Shown here: piece by piece, positions 25,539 through 33,430 of the stretch
Layout: each line of letters begins with the position of its first letter
Position numbering within the stretch: position 1 is the stretch's first letter
Assembly: GCF_019443405.1 (NCBI RefSeq)
Contig: NZ_CP080376.1
Coordinates: 620,001 to 684,000, forward strand
Direction of reading: 5' to 3'
Length of the DNA: 64,000 bases
From: Brevundimonas sp. PAMC22021
Lineage (GTDB): Bacteria > Pseudomonadota > Alphaproteobacteria > Caulobacterales > Caulobacteraceae
Position numbers and translations under genes: made by a program
The notes under the pieces: model-generated
Databases searched by the model: none
Seen by the model: only the letters and a program-made list of their open reading frames with translations
What the model was told of the DNA's origin: nothing

Positions 25539-25684
25539 GATGCCTCCTGGAAGCGGGGGATGCGGAGCCTTGGATCGCGTGTGTGGCCGCGTCAAGGCGT
25601 CGCGCGGTGGACGGCCCCGACAATCGACCGCTATGGATCGTTGCGATCGTGAACCCGCGTGGCGGGCGGCGGCGGGAGACGACG

Positions 25685-26458
25685 GTGAGCGAACAGGTTC
25701 TGACGACACTTCAAGCGGGCGTGCTGACGATCACGCTGAACCGGCCCGAGAAGAAGAACGCCATCACCCAGGCCATGTACGCCGCGCTGGCGCAGGCGGT
25801 CGAAGGCGCCGCTGCGGACGACGCCGTGCGCGTGCTGCTGTTCCGCGCGGAGGGCGACAGCTTTTCGGCAGGCAACGACATCGCCGATTTCGCGGCGCTG
25901 GGGGCGGGCGGAACCGCGCCCTCCGACATGCCGGTGTTCCGCTTCCTGAAGGCCATGGCCGATCTGGACAAGCCGGCGGTGGCGGCGGTGAAGGGCAGGG
26001 CGGTCGGCATCGGCCTGACGCTGCTGCTGCATTGCGACCTGGTGGTCGCGGCCGAGGACGCCCTGATGTCCGCGCCGTTCGTCAACCTGGCCCTGACGCC
26101 CGAGGCGGCCTCGTCGCTGCTGCTGCCGGGCGTGATCGGGCACCAGCGGGCGTTCGAGCTGTTCGCGCTGGGCGAAGCGGTGGATGGTCGAACGGCCTTG
26201 GCCTGGGGCTTGGTCAATCGGGCGGTCCGATCCGACGAAGTGGAAGCGACAGCCGCGGAACTGGCCAACAAGCTGGCGGCTCGTGCCCCCAACTCCCTGC
26301 GCAAGACCAAGGCCCTGATGCGCGACGCGGAGGGCATCTGGTCGTTGATGCAACGCGAAGGCGCGCAGTTCTCCGAACAGATGCGCAGCCCCGAGGCGAT
26401 GGAGGCATTCATGGCCTTCAGCCAGAAACGCGCGCCGGACTTCTCCAAGGGCGGTTGA
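25685..26458 (+). CDS. Enoyl-CoA hydratase-related protein
   Basis: A 257-residue crotonase-fold protein. ITLNRPEKKNAITQAMYAAL opens the fold; the oxyanion-hole segments are DSFSAGNDIADFA and KGRAVGIGLTLLLHCDLVVA; LTPEAASSLLLPGVIG and the helical C-terminus KTKALMRDAE complete it. SAGNDI rather than SAGADL and the LxPEAxSS segment resemble the enoyl-CoA hydratase/Delta-isomerase group (PaaG/ECI-like). The GTG at 25685 follows GGGAGACGACG; an upstream extension of 34 residues has no support. Substrate unknown. Confidence 0.86.
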   Translation: MSEQVLTTLQAGVLTITLNRPEKKNAITQAMYAALAQAVEGAAADDAVRVLLFRAEGDSFSAGNDIADFAALGAGGTAPSDMPVFRFLKAMADLDKPAVAAVKGRAVGIGLTLLLHCDLVVAAEDALMSAPFVNLALTPEAASSLLLPGVIGHQRAFELFALGEAVDGRTALAWGLVNRAVRSDEVEATAAELANKLAARAPNSLRKTKALMRDAEGIWSLMQREGAQFSEQMRSPEAMEAFMAFSQKRAPDFSKGG

Positions 26459-26492
26459 TCTGCCGGCCCGTTGCGCCTAGGTGCGCGCGCCC

Positions 26493-26987
26493 ATGCTGCA
26501 AGCCGCCCCCGCCCTCCCTGTCGATACGCCCGTCCAGCCCGAGGCTGCGCGCCACAAACACGCGGTGGACGCCCTGGTCGAGGCCGCCTTCGGTCCTGGC
26601 CGCTACGCCAAGACGGCGGAACGTCTGCGCGAAGGCTCGCGTCCGACGGCAGGGTTCGTTGTCGAAACCCAGGGCGAGGTCACCGGCGCGGTGCGGCTAT
26701 GGCCCATCGTGGTGGGCGAGACGCCGGCGCTGTTTCTGGGGCCGATCGCGGTGGACGCGGGGCGACGCGGCGACGGGCAGGGCGCGGCTCTGGTCCAGGC
26801 CTGTCTGGATCATGCCCGAGCGACGCACGCCAGCGGCGTGCTGCTGGTCGGCGATCCGCCCTATTTTCAGCGGTTCGGCTTTGTCGCCGCGCCGGACGTG
26901 ACGCTGCCGGGACCGGTGGATCGCCGCCGCGTGCTGTGGGCGCCCGTCACGCAAGCCTCGGCGGCCGGCGCGGTTCGCGCGGGCTGA
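26493..26987 (+). CDS. GNAT-family acetyltransferase (YhbS-like)
   Basis: A 164-residue acetyltransferase of the COG3153/YhbS type. LFLGPIAVDAGRRGDGQGAA holds the acetyl-CoA loop, and LLVGDPPYFQRFGFVAAPDV is the typical YhbS C-terminal motif. ATG at 26493 is preferred over GTG at 26481. It leads a run of same-strand genes (DUF1285, NUDIX, CCA), 41 bp from the next. Substrate unknown. Confidence 0.86.
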   Translation: MLQAAPALPVDTPVQPEAARHKHAVDALVEAAFGPGRYAKTAERLREGSRPTAGFVVETQGEVTGAVRLWPIVVGETPALFLGPIAVDAGRRGDGQGAALVQACLDHARATHASGVLLVGDPPYFQRFGFVAAPDVTLPGPVDRRRVLWAPVTQASAAGAVRAG

Positions 26988-27028
26988 CGCCTTCCGCATC
27001 GCCTCCTGCCGGCCTAGGTTCAGCGGCG

Positions 27029-27583
27029 ATGGATCAGGGCGACGAGAACAACACCACAGGCTTGGAAGGCGTGGCGCAGGCGGCGCGCCAGGCGCCTGGT
27101 CGCGGACCCGCGCCGGTGCATCTGTGGCATCCCACCCACTGCGGCGACATCGATATCGTGATCGGGCGCGACGGCGTGTGGATGCACGAAGGCTCACCCA
27201 TCGGCCGGACCGAACTGGTGCGGCTGTTTTCGACCATCCTGCGCAAGGACCCGGACGGCTATCACCTGGTCACGCCCGGCGAGAAGATGCGCATCCAGGT
27301 CGAGGATCTGCCGTTCCGCGCCACAGCCGTCGAACGACAGGGCCAGACGCTGGTCTTCACCACCGATGTCGGTGACGAGGTGGCGGCCGACGCCGACCAT
27401 CCGATCGTGGTCGAGACCAATTCTGTCACCGGCGAGCCGCAGCCGGCCGTGCGGGTGCGCAGCGACCTGTGGGCGCGGATCACAAGGCCGGTCTTCTACG
27501 AGCTGGTCGAGATGGCGGAGCCCGCCTCGGAGCTCCTTGTTGTACGGTCGGCCGGAACGGCGTTCGTGCTGGGCGAGGCCTGA
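27029..27583 (+). CDS. DUF1285 family protein
   Basis: A 184-residue cytoplasmic protein of the DUF1285 family (two small beta domains). Recognisable motifs are WHPTHCGDIDIVIGRDGVWM, HEGSPIGRTELVRLFSTILR and RVRSDLWARITRPVFYELVE near the end. The molecular function is not known. The NUDIX gene starts three bases after its stop, and the neighbourhood DUF1285-NUDIX-CCA is a conserved block in my knowledge of Caulobacterales. Confidence 0.88.
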   Translation: MDQGDENNTTGLEGVAQAARQAPGRGPAPVHLWHPTHCGDIDIVIGRDGVWMHEGSPIGRTELVRLFSTILRKDPDGYHLVTPGEKMRIQVEDLPFRATAVERQGQTLVFTTDVGDEVAADADHPIVVETNSVTGEPQPAVRVRSDLWARITRPVFYELVEMAEPASELLVVRSAGTAFVLGEA

Positions 27584-27586
27584 GGC

Positions 27587-28228
27587 GTGGATCTGTCCGC
27601 CCTGCGACGCCGACTGACGGAGCGCCTTATCCCGGCAACCGACTGGCGGGCCGACGCCGGCGCCGCCCGCTCGGACTTCGATCTCAATCCCGATGCGGCG
27701 CGGCCCGAACGCTCGCTGAGGCAGGCGGCCGTGCTGGTCTCCGTGATGGCGAGGGACGAGGGGGCGACCGTGCTGCTGACCCGGCGGGCCGACACCCTGA
27801 CCAGCCACACCGGTCAGATCGCCTTTCCGGGCGGACGGCTCGATCCGGGCGAGACCGCGGTGGATGCGGCGCTGAGGGAGGCGTGGGAGGAGATCGGCCT
27901 GCCGCCCGACGAGGTCGAGGTGCTGGGCCTGTCCGACGCCTATGAGAGCGGGACGGGTTTCCTGATCACGCCGGTGGTCGGCTGGATCGCAACCGCGCCG
28001 ATCCTGCGGCCGTCGCCGGAAGAGGTGGCCGACGTGTTCGAGACGCCCTGGGACTTCCTGATGAACGTCGCCAACCACCGGCGGGACTCGCTGGTGCACG
28101 AGGGGATGACCCGCTGGTTCTGGGCGATGCCATGGGAGGAGCGCTACATCTGGGGCGCGACGGCGGGCATGCTGAAGGGGCTGCACGAGCGGATGTACGG
28201 CGCCGCGGCGAACAGAGAAGCGTCGTGA
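27587..28228 (+). CDS. NUDIX hydrolase, CoA pyrophosphatase type (NudL-like)
   Basis: A 213-residue NUDIX hydrolase. The NUDIX box G-x5-E-x7-R-E-x2-E-E-x-G is complete in GGRLDPGETAVDAALREAWE with EIGL after it. The upstream LTSHTGQIAFPGG is the UPF0035/NudL signature of enzymes that hydrolyse coenzyme A and other CoA esters to phosphopantetheine and ADP. The GTG start lies three bases after DUF1285 and the stop overlaps the CCA gene (GTGA), so the three genes are one translationally linked unit. Confidence 0.9.
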   Translation: MDLSALRRRLTERLIPATDWRADAGAARSDFDLNPDAARPERSLRQAAVLVSVMARDEGATVLLTRRADTLTSHTGQIAFPGGRLDPGETAVDAALREAWEEIGLPPDEVEVLGLSDAYESGTGFLITPVVGWIATAPILRPSPEEVADVFETPWDFLMNVANHRRDSLVHEGMTRWFWAMPWEERYIWGATAGMLKGLHERMYGAAANREAS

Positions 28229-29445
28229 GCGCAACCCTGGCCGCGGCTTGGCTGACCCTGCCGGCAACGCACGCGGTCATGTCGGCGCTGGAGGCTGCCG
28301 GAGGGGTCGGCTGCGCGCGCTTTGTCGGCGGCTGCGTGCGGAATAGCCTGATGGGCCAAGACGTCGACGACATCGATATCGCGACCCGGCTGCAGCCCAA
28401 GGCGACAATGGCGGCGCTGAAGGCGCGGGGATTGAAGGCGATCCCGACCGGGATCGAACATGGAACGGTGACCGCCGTGGCGAACGGACGTCCGTTCGAA
28501 ATCACCACCCTGCGGCGCGACGTGGAGACCGACGGACGGCGCGCCGTGGTGGCCTTCAGCGAAGACTGGGCGGAAGACGCGGCGCGCCGGGATTTCCGCC
28601 TGAACGCCCTCTACGCTGATGCGGTGGGGCGGGTGTTCGACCCGACCGGCGGCGGCCTGTCCGACGCGGCGGCGGGGCGGATCGTCTTTGTCGGCGAACC
28701 GGAGGCGCGCATCCGGGAGGACTATCTGCGTATCCTTCGCTTCTTTCGCTTCTTTGCCTGGTACGGCCGAGGCGAGCCGGACGCCGACGGTTTGGCGGCC
28801 TGCGCGCGTCTGGCGGAAGGGGTGGAGTGGCTGTCGGCCGAACGGGTGTCCAAGGAGCTGTTGAAGCTGCTGGCCGCCCCTGATCCGCGCGCGGCGGCGC
28901 GAGCCATGGCTAGGGCCGGGATACTCGCACGGCTGACGGACAGCGAAGCCGACCTGGATGCGTTCGACGCCCTGACGCGCCTGACACCCGACCCGCTGCT
29001 GCGGCTGTCGATGCTGTTGTCCGACGCCGAGGCGGCGACGGCGGCGGCTCGCCTGCGCCTGTCGAACGCGCAACGGGACAGGCTGGTCGCCGCAGCTGAT
29101 CCTTCCGGCGAGATCAGTTCAACGATGGGGAATAAGGCGGCGCGCGCGGGCGTCTACCGCCTCGGCCGCCAGACGTTCGAGGATCGCCTGCTGAAATCCG
29201 CCGCACGGCAAGGGGGCGACCCCGCGCCCCTGCTGGAGGCGACGCGAGCCTGGACCCCGCCGGCGATGCCGGTCGGCGGGCGCGATCTTGCGGCGCGAGG
29301 CGTTGCGCCCGGGCCGGCGACAGGGCGGCTGCTGAAGGCGTTCGAACAAGGCTGGATCACCGACGATTTCCCCGACGCCGGACACGCGGCGCGCCTGGAC
29401 GCGCTGGTGGCGGCGATCAGCGCAGGGCCGACCGAAACTCGGTGA
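28225..29445 (+). CDS. cca: CCA tRNA nucleotidyltransferase / poly(A) polymerase family
   Basis: Adds or repairs the 3' CCA end of tRNAs; 406 residues. The nucleotidyltransferase head shows FVGGCVRNSLMGQDVDDIDI with the metal-binding DxD, then EITTLRRDVETDGR and the nucleotide-selecting RRDFRLNALYAD; EDYLRILRFFRFFAWYG follows. The C-terminal half is helical (tRNA-binding), ending near WITDDFPDAGHAARLDAL. The GTG start overlaps the NUDIX stop. Its 3' end overlaps the convergent EEP gene by 29 bp. It may be either a CCA enzyme or a PAP, but this is the only copy seen in the window and CCA addition is the likelier role. Confidence 0.92.
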   Translation: MSATLAAAWLTLPATHAVMSALEAAGGVGCARFVGGCVRNSLMGQDVDDIDIATRLQPKATMAALKARGLKAIPTGIEHGTVTAVANGRPFEITTLRRDVETDGRRAVVAFSEDWAEDAARRDFRLNALYADAVGRVFDPTGGGLSDAAAGRIVFVGEPEARIREDYLRILRFFRFFAWYGRGEPDADGLAACARLAEGVEWLSAERVSKELLKLLAAPDPRAAARAMARAGILARLTDSEADLDAFDALTRLTPDPLLRLSMLLSDAEAATAAARLRLSNAQRDRLVAAADPSGEISSTMGNKAARAGVYRLGRQTFEDRLLKSAARQGGDPAPLLEATRAWTPPAMPVGGRDLAARGVAPGPATGRLLKAFEQGWITDDFPDAGHAARLDALVAAISAGPTETR

Positions 29446-30361
29446 CCACCGGGCGGTGATCGGAGCCGGTGGGCGCGCCAAGGCCGCGCCTGACCAGCGC
29501 CAGGTCGGGCGAGCGATACACCTGGTCGATGGTCATGCCGGCGAAGGCCGGAAGGCGCGTCGGCCAGGTGCCTGGAAAGCCGGGCGCGGGGATCAGGCCG
29601 ATCTGCGACTGGACCTGCCGACCGATGCGGGCGCTGGACACGCTGTTGAAGTCGCCCGCCACGATGACGGGCCCTGTCAGGCTTGCGCGCACCTCGGCCA
29701 GCGCCATGACCTGGGTGATCTGGCCCCACTGATACTGATACGGCCAAGGGCGCGTCAGGTGAACGGCGACCAGGTTCAGCGGCCCGAGCGGACTGTCGAT
29801 CACCGCGCCGATGGCGTGAAGACCGTCCGGCTTGTCTTCGATGGTGCGCAGGATCGGCCATCGGGAGGCGATCACCGTGCGCGCGGCGCCGGTCGGCCGA
29901 TCGACGCGCGGAGTGGAGATCCGGTGCGGATAAGCGGCCAGCAACTGATCGATCTGCGCCGCGGGCGCATCGCCCAGCTCCACCAGGATCACCATGTCCG
30001 CCTGCGCGGCCTGGATGGAGCGGGCGATGTCCTCGACCTGCTCATTCCACGCCCAAAGGTTCGCCGAATACAGCCGAATGGTCGCGCTCTGAGGATCGGC
30101 CCGGCCGCGCGGCGGCGCCCATTGCGGCCAGGCGGCCAGGAGCAGCAGCAGGGCGGCTCCAGCGCCGATCAATGCGGCCGGCCAGAGCCGAAGAACCAGG
30201 CAGACGAGGACCATGATCGCCACGGCCGCCAGCGCGGGGGCGGTGAACTGGGCCAGAATGTCCACCCAGCGATGCCCGATGCGGCTCAGCGCCGCCAAGC
30301 CGATCGCGCCGAAACCGACAAAGGCGGCGCCCGCCAGCAAATTGGCCGCAAGCCTGAGCAT
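29417..30361 (-). CDS. Membrane-anchored endonuclease/exonuclease/phosphatase family protein
   Basis: A 314-residue protein: three N-terminal helices (about residues 5-85, LLAGAAFVGFGAIGLAALS, LAAVAIMVLVCLVLRLWPAA, LLLLLAAWPQW) then an EEP domain facing the periplasm. EEP motifs are IRLYSANLWAWNEQ, MVILVELGD, VAVHLTRPW, VIVAGDFNSV, TIDQVYRS and GSDHRPVVTEF, so the catalytic residues are present. It could be a phosphodiesterase, nuclease or lipid phosphatase. ATG at 30361 is chosen because earlier in-frame starts have no support. Confidence 0.82.
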   Translation of the reverse strand: MLRLAANLLAGAAFVGFGAIGLAALSRIGHRWVDILAQFTAPALAAVAIMVLVCLVLRLWPAALIGAGAALLLLLAAWPQWAPPRGRADPQSATIRLYSANLWAWNEQVEDIARSIQAAQADMVILVELGDAPAAQIDQLLAAYPHRISTPRVDRPTGAARTVIASRWPILRTIEDKPDGLHAIGAVIDSPLGPLNLVAVHLTRPWPYQYQWGQITQVMALAEVRASLTGPVIVAGDFNSVSSARIGRQVQSQIGLIPAPGFPGTWPTRLPAFAGMTIDQVYRSPDLALVRRGLGAPTGSDHRPVVTEFRSALR

Positions 30362-30434
30362 AGATGGCCTCGACCTCGATAGGGGTGAACGCAGGAAGCG
30401 ATGACGCGTTAAGGCGACGCTTGAGGAACGACGC

Positions 30435-30896
30435 ATGGCCAGACGCAGTCTGCAGGATATCGAAAAGATCTGGTCTGATGTCGAGGGCGTCAAGAAGCTG
30501 TCGGACCGCGCCATCTCGATCGGACCCTTCGGCGTCGGCATGGACGCCCTGCTGACCTGGATTCCGGTGGCGGGCACGCTGTACACCGTCGGGACCGGCG
30601 GATGGCTGATCGTTCAGGCGCTGAGGATCGGCGCTTCGCGTTCCACCCTGGCCAAGATGGCGGCCTATATGGGAGTGGACACCGCCACGGGCTCGGTGCC
30701 GCTGTTCGGGGACATCGTGGACACCTTCTTCCCGGGCCAACTGCTGGCGGCCAAGGCGCTGCAAAAGGAGATCGAGAGCACCCACTGGGTCGAAGACAGC
30801 GAGGCCAACGCCCGCGCGACCGGCGATCACGAGCGACATCAGGAGACCGTCCGTCTCGATCCGGCCCTGCGACGGATCGTCTATCTGCATGATTGA
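30435..30896 (+). CDS. DUF4112 family membrane protein
   Basis: A 153-residue protein of the DUF4112 family. The family core PFGVGMDALLTWIPVAGTLY and PLFGDIVDTFFPGQLLAAKA is clear, with hydrophobic segments between (GGWLIVQALRIGASRSTLAKM). It may be membrane-associated. Function unknown. It lies 57 bp upstream of the ECF sigma gene on the same strand, with a separate promoter possible between them. Confidence 0.85.
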   Translation: MARRSLQDIEKIWSDVEGVKKLSDRAISIGPFGVGMDALLTWIPVAGTLYTVGTGGWLIVQALRIGASRSTLAKMAAYMGVDTATGSVPLFGDIVDTFFPGQLLAAKALQKEIESTHWVEDSEANARATGDHERHQETVRLDPALRRIVYLHD

Positions 30897-30953
30897 CTTG
30901 ACGCACATGCGCGGGCGCCCGCAATTCCCACTTTGGCTGAAACAGGGGCCTGG

Positions 30954-31511
30954 ATGAGCGCGACGTTGACCCGCGACGAACTGGCGGACGCCTTGGGACG
31001 GGCCGGCGAGGGCGACCGCGCGGCGTTCAGAATCGTCTATGAGGCCACCTCGGCGAAACTGTTGGGCGTTTGCCTCCGTATCTTGGCTGATCGTCAGTTG
31101 GCCGAGGACGTGTTGCAGGACATCTATCTCACAGTGTGGCGCAAGGCGGATCGGTTCGATCCCGCAAGGGCAAGCCCGATTACCTGGCTGGCGACCATCG
31201 CCCGCAATCGCGCGATCGATCGGCTGAGGGCTATGGGCGGCGATCGCCGCGCCGTGCCGGTGGATGCAGCGACCCACGTGCCGGACGCGGCGCCACTGGC
31301 GTCTACGCAGGTCGAGCGGAGCGAAGACGCCGCGCGGCTGAACGCCTGCATGGACGACCTGGACGACCGCACGCGGCGCGTGATCCGCACAGCCTTCTTT
31401 GAAGGCGCGACCTATGAGGTGCTGGCCGAGCGCGAGGCGGCCCCGCTCGGGACGATGAAGAGCTGGATTCGCCGTGGGCTGATGCGGCTGCGGGACTGTC
31501 TGGACCGATGA
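30954..31511 (+). CDS. ECF-type RNA polymerase sigma factor
   Basis: A 185-residue alternative sigma factor. Region 2 shows LGVCLRILADRQLAEDVLQD with the -10 binding YLTVWRKADRFDP and SPITWLATIARNRAIDRLR; region 4 shows DDRTRRVIRTAFFEGATYEV with the -35 helix PLGTMKSWIRRGLMRLRDCL. The adjacent RskA-like gene overlaps its stop by four bases (ATGA), the usual sigma/anti-sigma arrangement. ATG at 30954 is used; a TTG at 30933 would give seven more residues. The stimulus is unknown. A shared TGACGCACAT is noted before this gene and 309 bp before the lysis cassette. Confidence 0.92.
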   Translation: MSATLTRDELADALGRAGEGDRAAFRIVYEATSAKLLGVCLRILADRQLAEDVLQDIYLTVWRKADRFDPARASPITWLATIARNRAIDRLRAMGGDRRAVPVDAATHVPDAAPLASTQVERSEDAARLNACMDDLDDRTRRVIRTAFFEGATYEVLAEREAAPLGTMKSWIRRGLMRLRDCLDR

Positions 31512-32248
31512 CCGACGCCGTGGACATCGATGGCGGCGATCTGCTGGCGGCGGAACTGGCGCTGCGGGTACTGGACCGCGAGGCCGAGGCGGCGGCGCGC
31601 GCGCGTCAGGAGGCTGATCCGGCCTTCGCCGCGGAGGTCGAGGCGTGGAACGTGCGTTTCGCCGGCCTGTTTGGCGAAATCGCGCCGGTGCAGCCGTCGA
31701 CCGCGCTCTGGGCGCGGATCGAGGCTGGCCTGGTCGCGCCGGCAAACGACAATCGCAGGCTGGTGTTCTGGCGGCGCTGGGCCGTGGCGTCCACGGGCCT
31801 CCTGGCCGCCAGCATCGCGGCCTTTGCGGTGATGCTGACTCGCCCTGAGCCGGTCGTTTCGCCGCCCGTTGCGCCGCCTGCCGCGCCCGAAGCCGTGCAG
31901 GCGCCCGAGATCGCGCGCATCGCGACCCTGTCGACCCCAGGGGGGCAGGCGTTCGCAACCGTCGTCTACGACAGCGCCACAGAGACGGTCTACCTGGCGC
32001 CGTTGCGCTCGGCGCAGCAGGATGCGCGCGTGCCGCACCTGTGGCTGATGCTGCCGGACGGCGGGGTCCAGCTGGTGGGCGCGATCAACGGCCAGCAGCC
32101 GTCGCGCCAACTGGTCGCGCCGGACCTGTCGGCGCAGATCGGCCAGGTGGCTCAACTCGCCATCTCCATGGAGGCGCCCGGCCATACGCCTGCGCCAAAC
32201 AAGCCGGATGGTCCCGTGGTCGCCTCGGGCGACATCCAGACGCTCTGA
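31508..32248 (+). CDS. Anti-sigma factor, RskA family
   Basis: A 246-residue transmembrane anti-sigma factor for the preceding ECF sigma. Residues 1-70 form a helical, cytoplasmic sigma-binding region (LLAAELALRVLDREAEAAAR); one helix at about residues 85-107 (RRWAVASTGLLAASIAAFAV); a Pro-rich stretch; and a periplasmic beta domain with the RskA C-terminal motif VPHLWLMLPDGGVQLVGAIN and QVAQLAISMEAPGH. No zinc motif (HxxxCxxC) is present, so it is RskA-like rather than ZAS. Confidence 0.9.
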   Translation: MTDAVDIDGGDLLAAELALRVLDREAEAAARARQEADPAFAAEVEAWNVRFAGLFGEIAPVQPSTALWARIEAGLVAPANDNRRLVFWRRWAVASTGLLAASIAAFAVMLTRPEPVVSPPVAPPAAPEAVQAPEIARIATLSTPGGQAFATVVYDSATETVYLAPLRSAQQDARVPHLWLMLPDGGVQLVGAINGQQPSRQLVAPDLSAQIGQVAQLAISMEAPGHTPAPNKPDGPVVASGDIQTL

Positions 32249-32343
32249 CGCACATTTCTCGCATCCGCGCGGAGCCATGCCTCGTAGCTAGGAATCGACA
32301 GGGCTCTCGCGCGCATTTGACCTCACTCGGTGCGTGCGGCGCC

Positions 32344-32481
32344 TGACAGCCGGGTCCTGTCACGCGGGGAGGCCGACCTAGCCCTTCCACCTGGTCTCCC
32401 CGCGCTTCCCCTCTGCACGGTTCAGGCGCCACGCCTGCGCAGTTCGACCCGCCAATCCCGGTAAATTCCCGCCTTTGCGGG
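32344..32481. other. Hairpin-rich intergenic region before the lysis cassette
   Basis: The 306-base gap 32249-32554 has no convincing ORF but contains four successive inverted repeats: TGACAG/CTGTCA (32344-32362), GCGGGGAGGCC/GGTCTCCCCGC (32364-32403, 11-bp stem, 18-base loop), CAGGCG/CGCCTG (32423-32437) and CCCGC/GCGGG (32468-32481). The long stem may end the sigma operon, but the tail is not U-rich and the other hairpins are unexplained; a structured RNA or leader of the lysis cassette is possible. No known riboswitch class is recognised. Confidence 0.5.
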
Positions 32482-32554
32482 CGTTGGTGCCCTATCGGCT
32501 CGCCGGGGTTCGAGGCTGACCCAGACTGATCTCCGACATCAACGGAGATCACGC

Positions 32555-32668
32555 GTGAAAGACGATATCAGCGCCCGCATGGGCCCACCCCGCCTGTCGG
32601 CGAGCGACGGCGACGATGGCGACCTGCGCCTTGCAGGCATGATGGTCGGCGGGCAGGGCCGCCCATGA
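32555..32668 (+). CDS. Small ORF 1 of the lysis cassette (37 aa)
   Basis: A 37-residue ORF beginning MKDDISARMGPPRLSASDG from a GTG with AACGGAGATCAC upstream. It is acidic, Gly-rich and without a membrane helix. Its stop overlaps the ATG of the next ORF (ATGA), tying it into the cassette. No family is recognised; it may act mainly as the entry point for coupled translation, or be the residue of a phage gene. Confidence 0.5.
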   Translation: MKDDISARMGPPRLSASDGDDGDLRLAGMMVGGQGRP

Positions 32669-32802
32669 TCGCCGACGAGGATTTCGCCCTCCTGGACGAG
32701 GACGCCTGGGAGGCTCCCGACCACCTGACCGAGGACGACTGCTGGGCCGTCACGGGCTTCGCCTCGCCGCGCGACCGCCATGACGAGGAGGACGGCCGAT
32801 GA
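32665..32802 (+). CDS. Small ORF 2 of the lysis cassette (45 aa)
   Basis: A strongly acidic 45-residue ORF (MIADEDFALLDEDAWEAPDH through DEEDGR) linked by ATGA overlaps to both neighbours. It has one Cys and no hydrophobic helix. Not recognised. Position directly before the holin candidate suggests a lysis accessory such as a regulator, but nothing in the sequence proves it. Confidence 0.5.
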   Translation: MIADEDFALLDEDAWEAPDHLTEDDCWAVTGFASPRDRHDEEDGR

Positions 32803-33050
32803 CCGCCGTGCCCGAGGCGCAATGGCTGTGGCGCCGCCTGTATGTGTTCGTCGCCAGCTTTGGCCTGTGGCGGCTGCTGGATCGGCTGGTCGAGCGCGCG
32901 GGACCCGAGCAGATGGCGGAGATCGCGCACGGGCTGATGACGCTGCTGGCGCTGATGCTGGTGCTTTATCTGGTGGCGCCCACGGCGCAGCAACTGGTGG
33001 CCCTCTCGGCCAACCTGCGGCTCCGGCTTGCGCAGGGAGGAGGGGCATGA
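32799..33050 (+). CDS. Putative holin (83 aa)
   Basis: An 83-residue membrane protein with two hydrophobic segments, about residues 12-29 (RLYVFVASFGLWRLLDRL) and 45-66 (HGLMTLLALMLVLYLVAPTA), and a basic tail (LRLRLAQGGGA). Size, topology and location directly before an endolysin gene, joined by ATGA overlaps on both sides, fit a class II holin that permeabilises the inner membrane. Holins have little sequence conservation, so the call depends on context. Confidence 0.68.
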   Translation: MTAVPEAQWLWRRLYVFVASFGLWRLLDRLVERAGPEQMAEIAHGLMTLLALMLVLYLVAPTAQQLVALSANLRLRLAQGGGA

Positions 33051-33430
33051 GCTTTCGTCTCTCTCTTCGTTCGCGCCAGCGCCTGAAGGGCGTCCATTCC
33101 GATCTGATCGCCGTGGTCGAGGGCGCCATCGGCCGCTCCGACATCGACTTTATGGTGACGGAGGGACTGCGGACCGCCGCGCGCCAGGCGCAGCTGGTCA
33201 AGGCCGGGGCCAGCCGCACACTGAACTCGCGGCACCTGACCGGCCATGCGGTGGATATCGCCGCCCTGGTCGATGGGCAGGTGCGCTGGGACTGGCCGCT
33301 GTATCCGCGCATCGCCAAGACCTTCAAGGCGGCGGCTCTCGAGCTTGGCGTGTCGCTGATCTGGGGAGGCGACTGGCCGCGCCTGCGCGACGGCCCGCAT
33401 TTCGAACTCAGTCGAAAGGACTATCCATGA
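33047..33430 (+). CDS. Phage-type endolysin, M15 L-alanyl-D-glutamate endopeptidase
   Basis: A 127-residue peptidoglycan peptidase of the VanY/M15 endolysin group, predicted to cut the L-Ala-D-Glu stem-peptide bond. The zinc motif S-x-H-x2-G-x-A-x-D is intact at residues 61-70 (SRHLTGHAVD, ligands His63 and Asp70), with the third ligand His118 and the likely base Asp115 in DGPHFEL. ELGVSLIWGGDW is the typical strand before it. No signal peptide, so release needs a holin. Stop and start overlap both neighbours (ATGA). Confidence 0.9.
   Translation: MSFRLSLRSRQRLKGVHSDLIAVVEGAIGRSDIDFMVTEGLRTAARQAQLVKAGASRTLNSRHLTGHAVDIAALVDGQVRWDWPLYPRIAKTFKAAALELGVSLIWGGDWPRLRDGPHFELSRKDYP

Noticed and set aside
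32495..32525. Possible tRNA T-arm (GGTTCGAGG) in the lysis leader
   Set aside because: The flanking bases do not pair as a T-stem and no acceptor or anticodon arm can be built, so this is not an attachment-site tRNA fragment.
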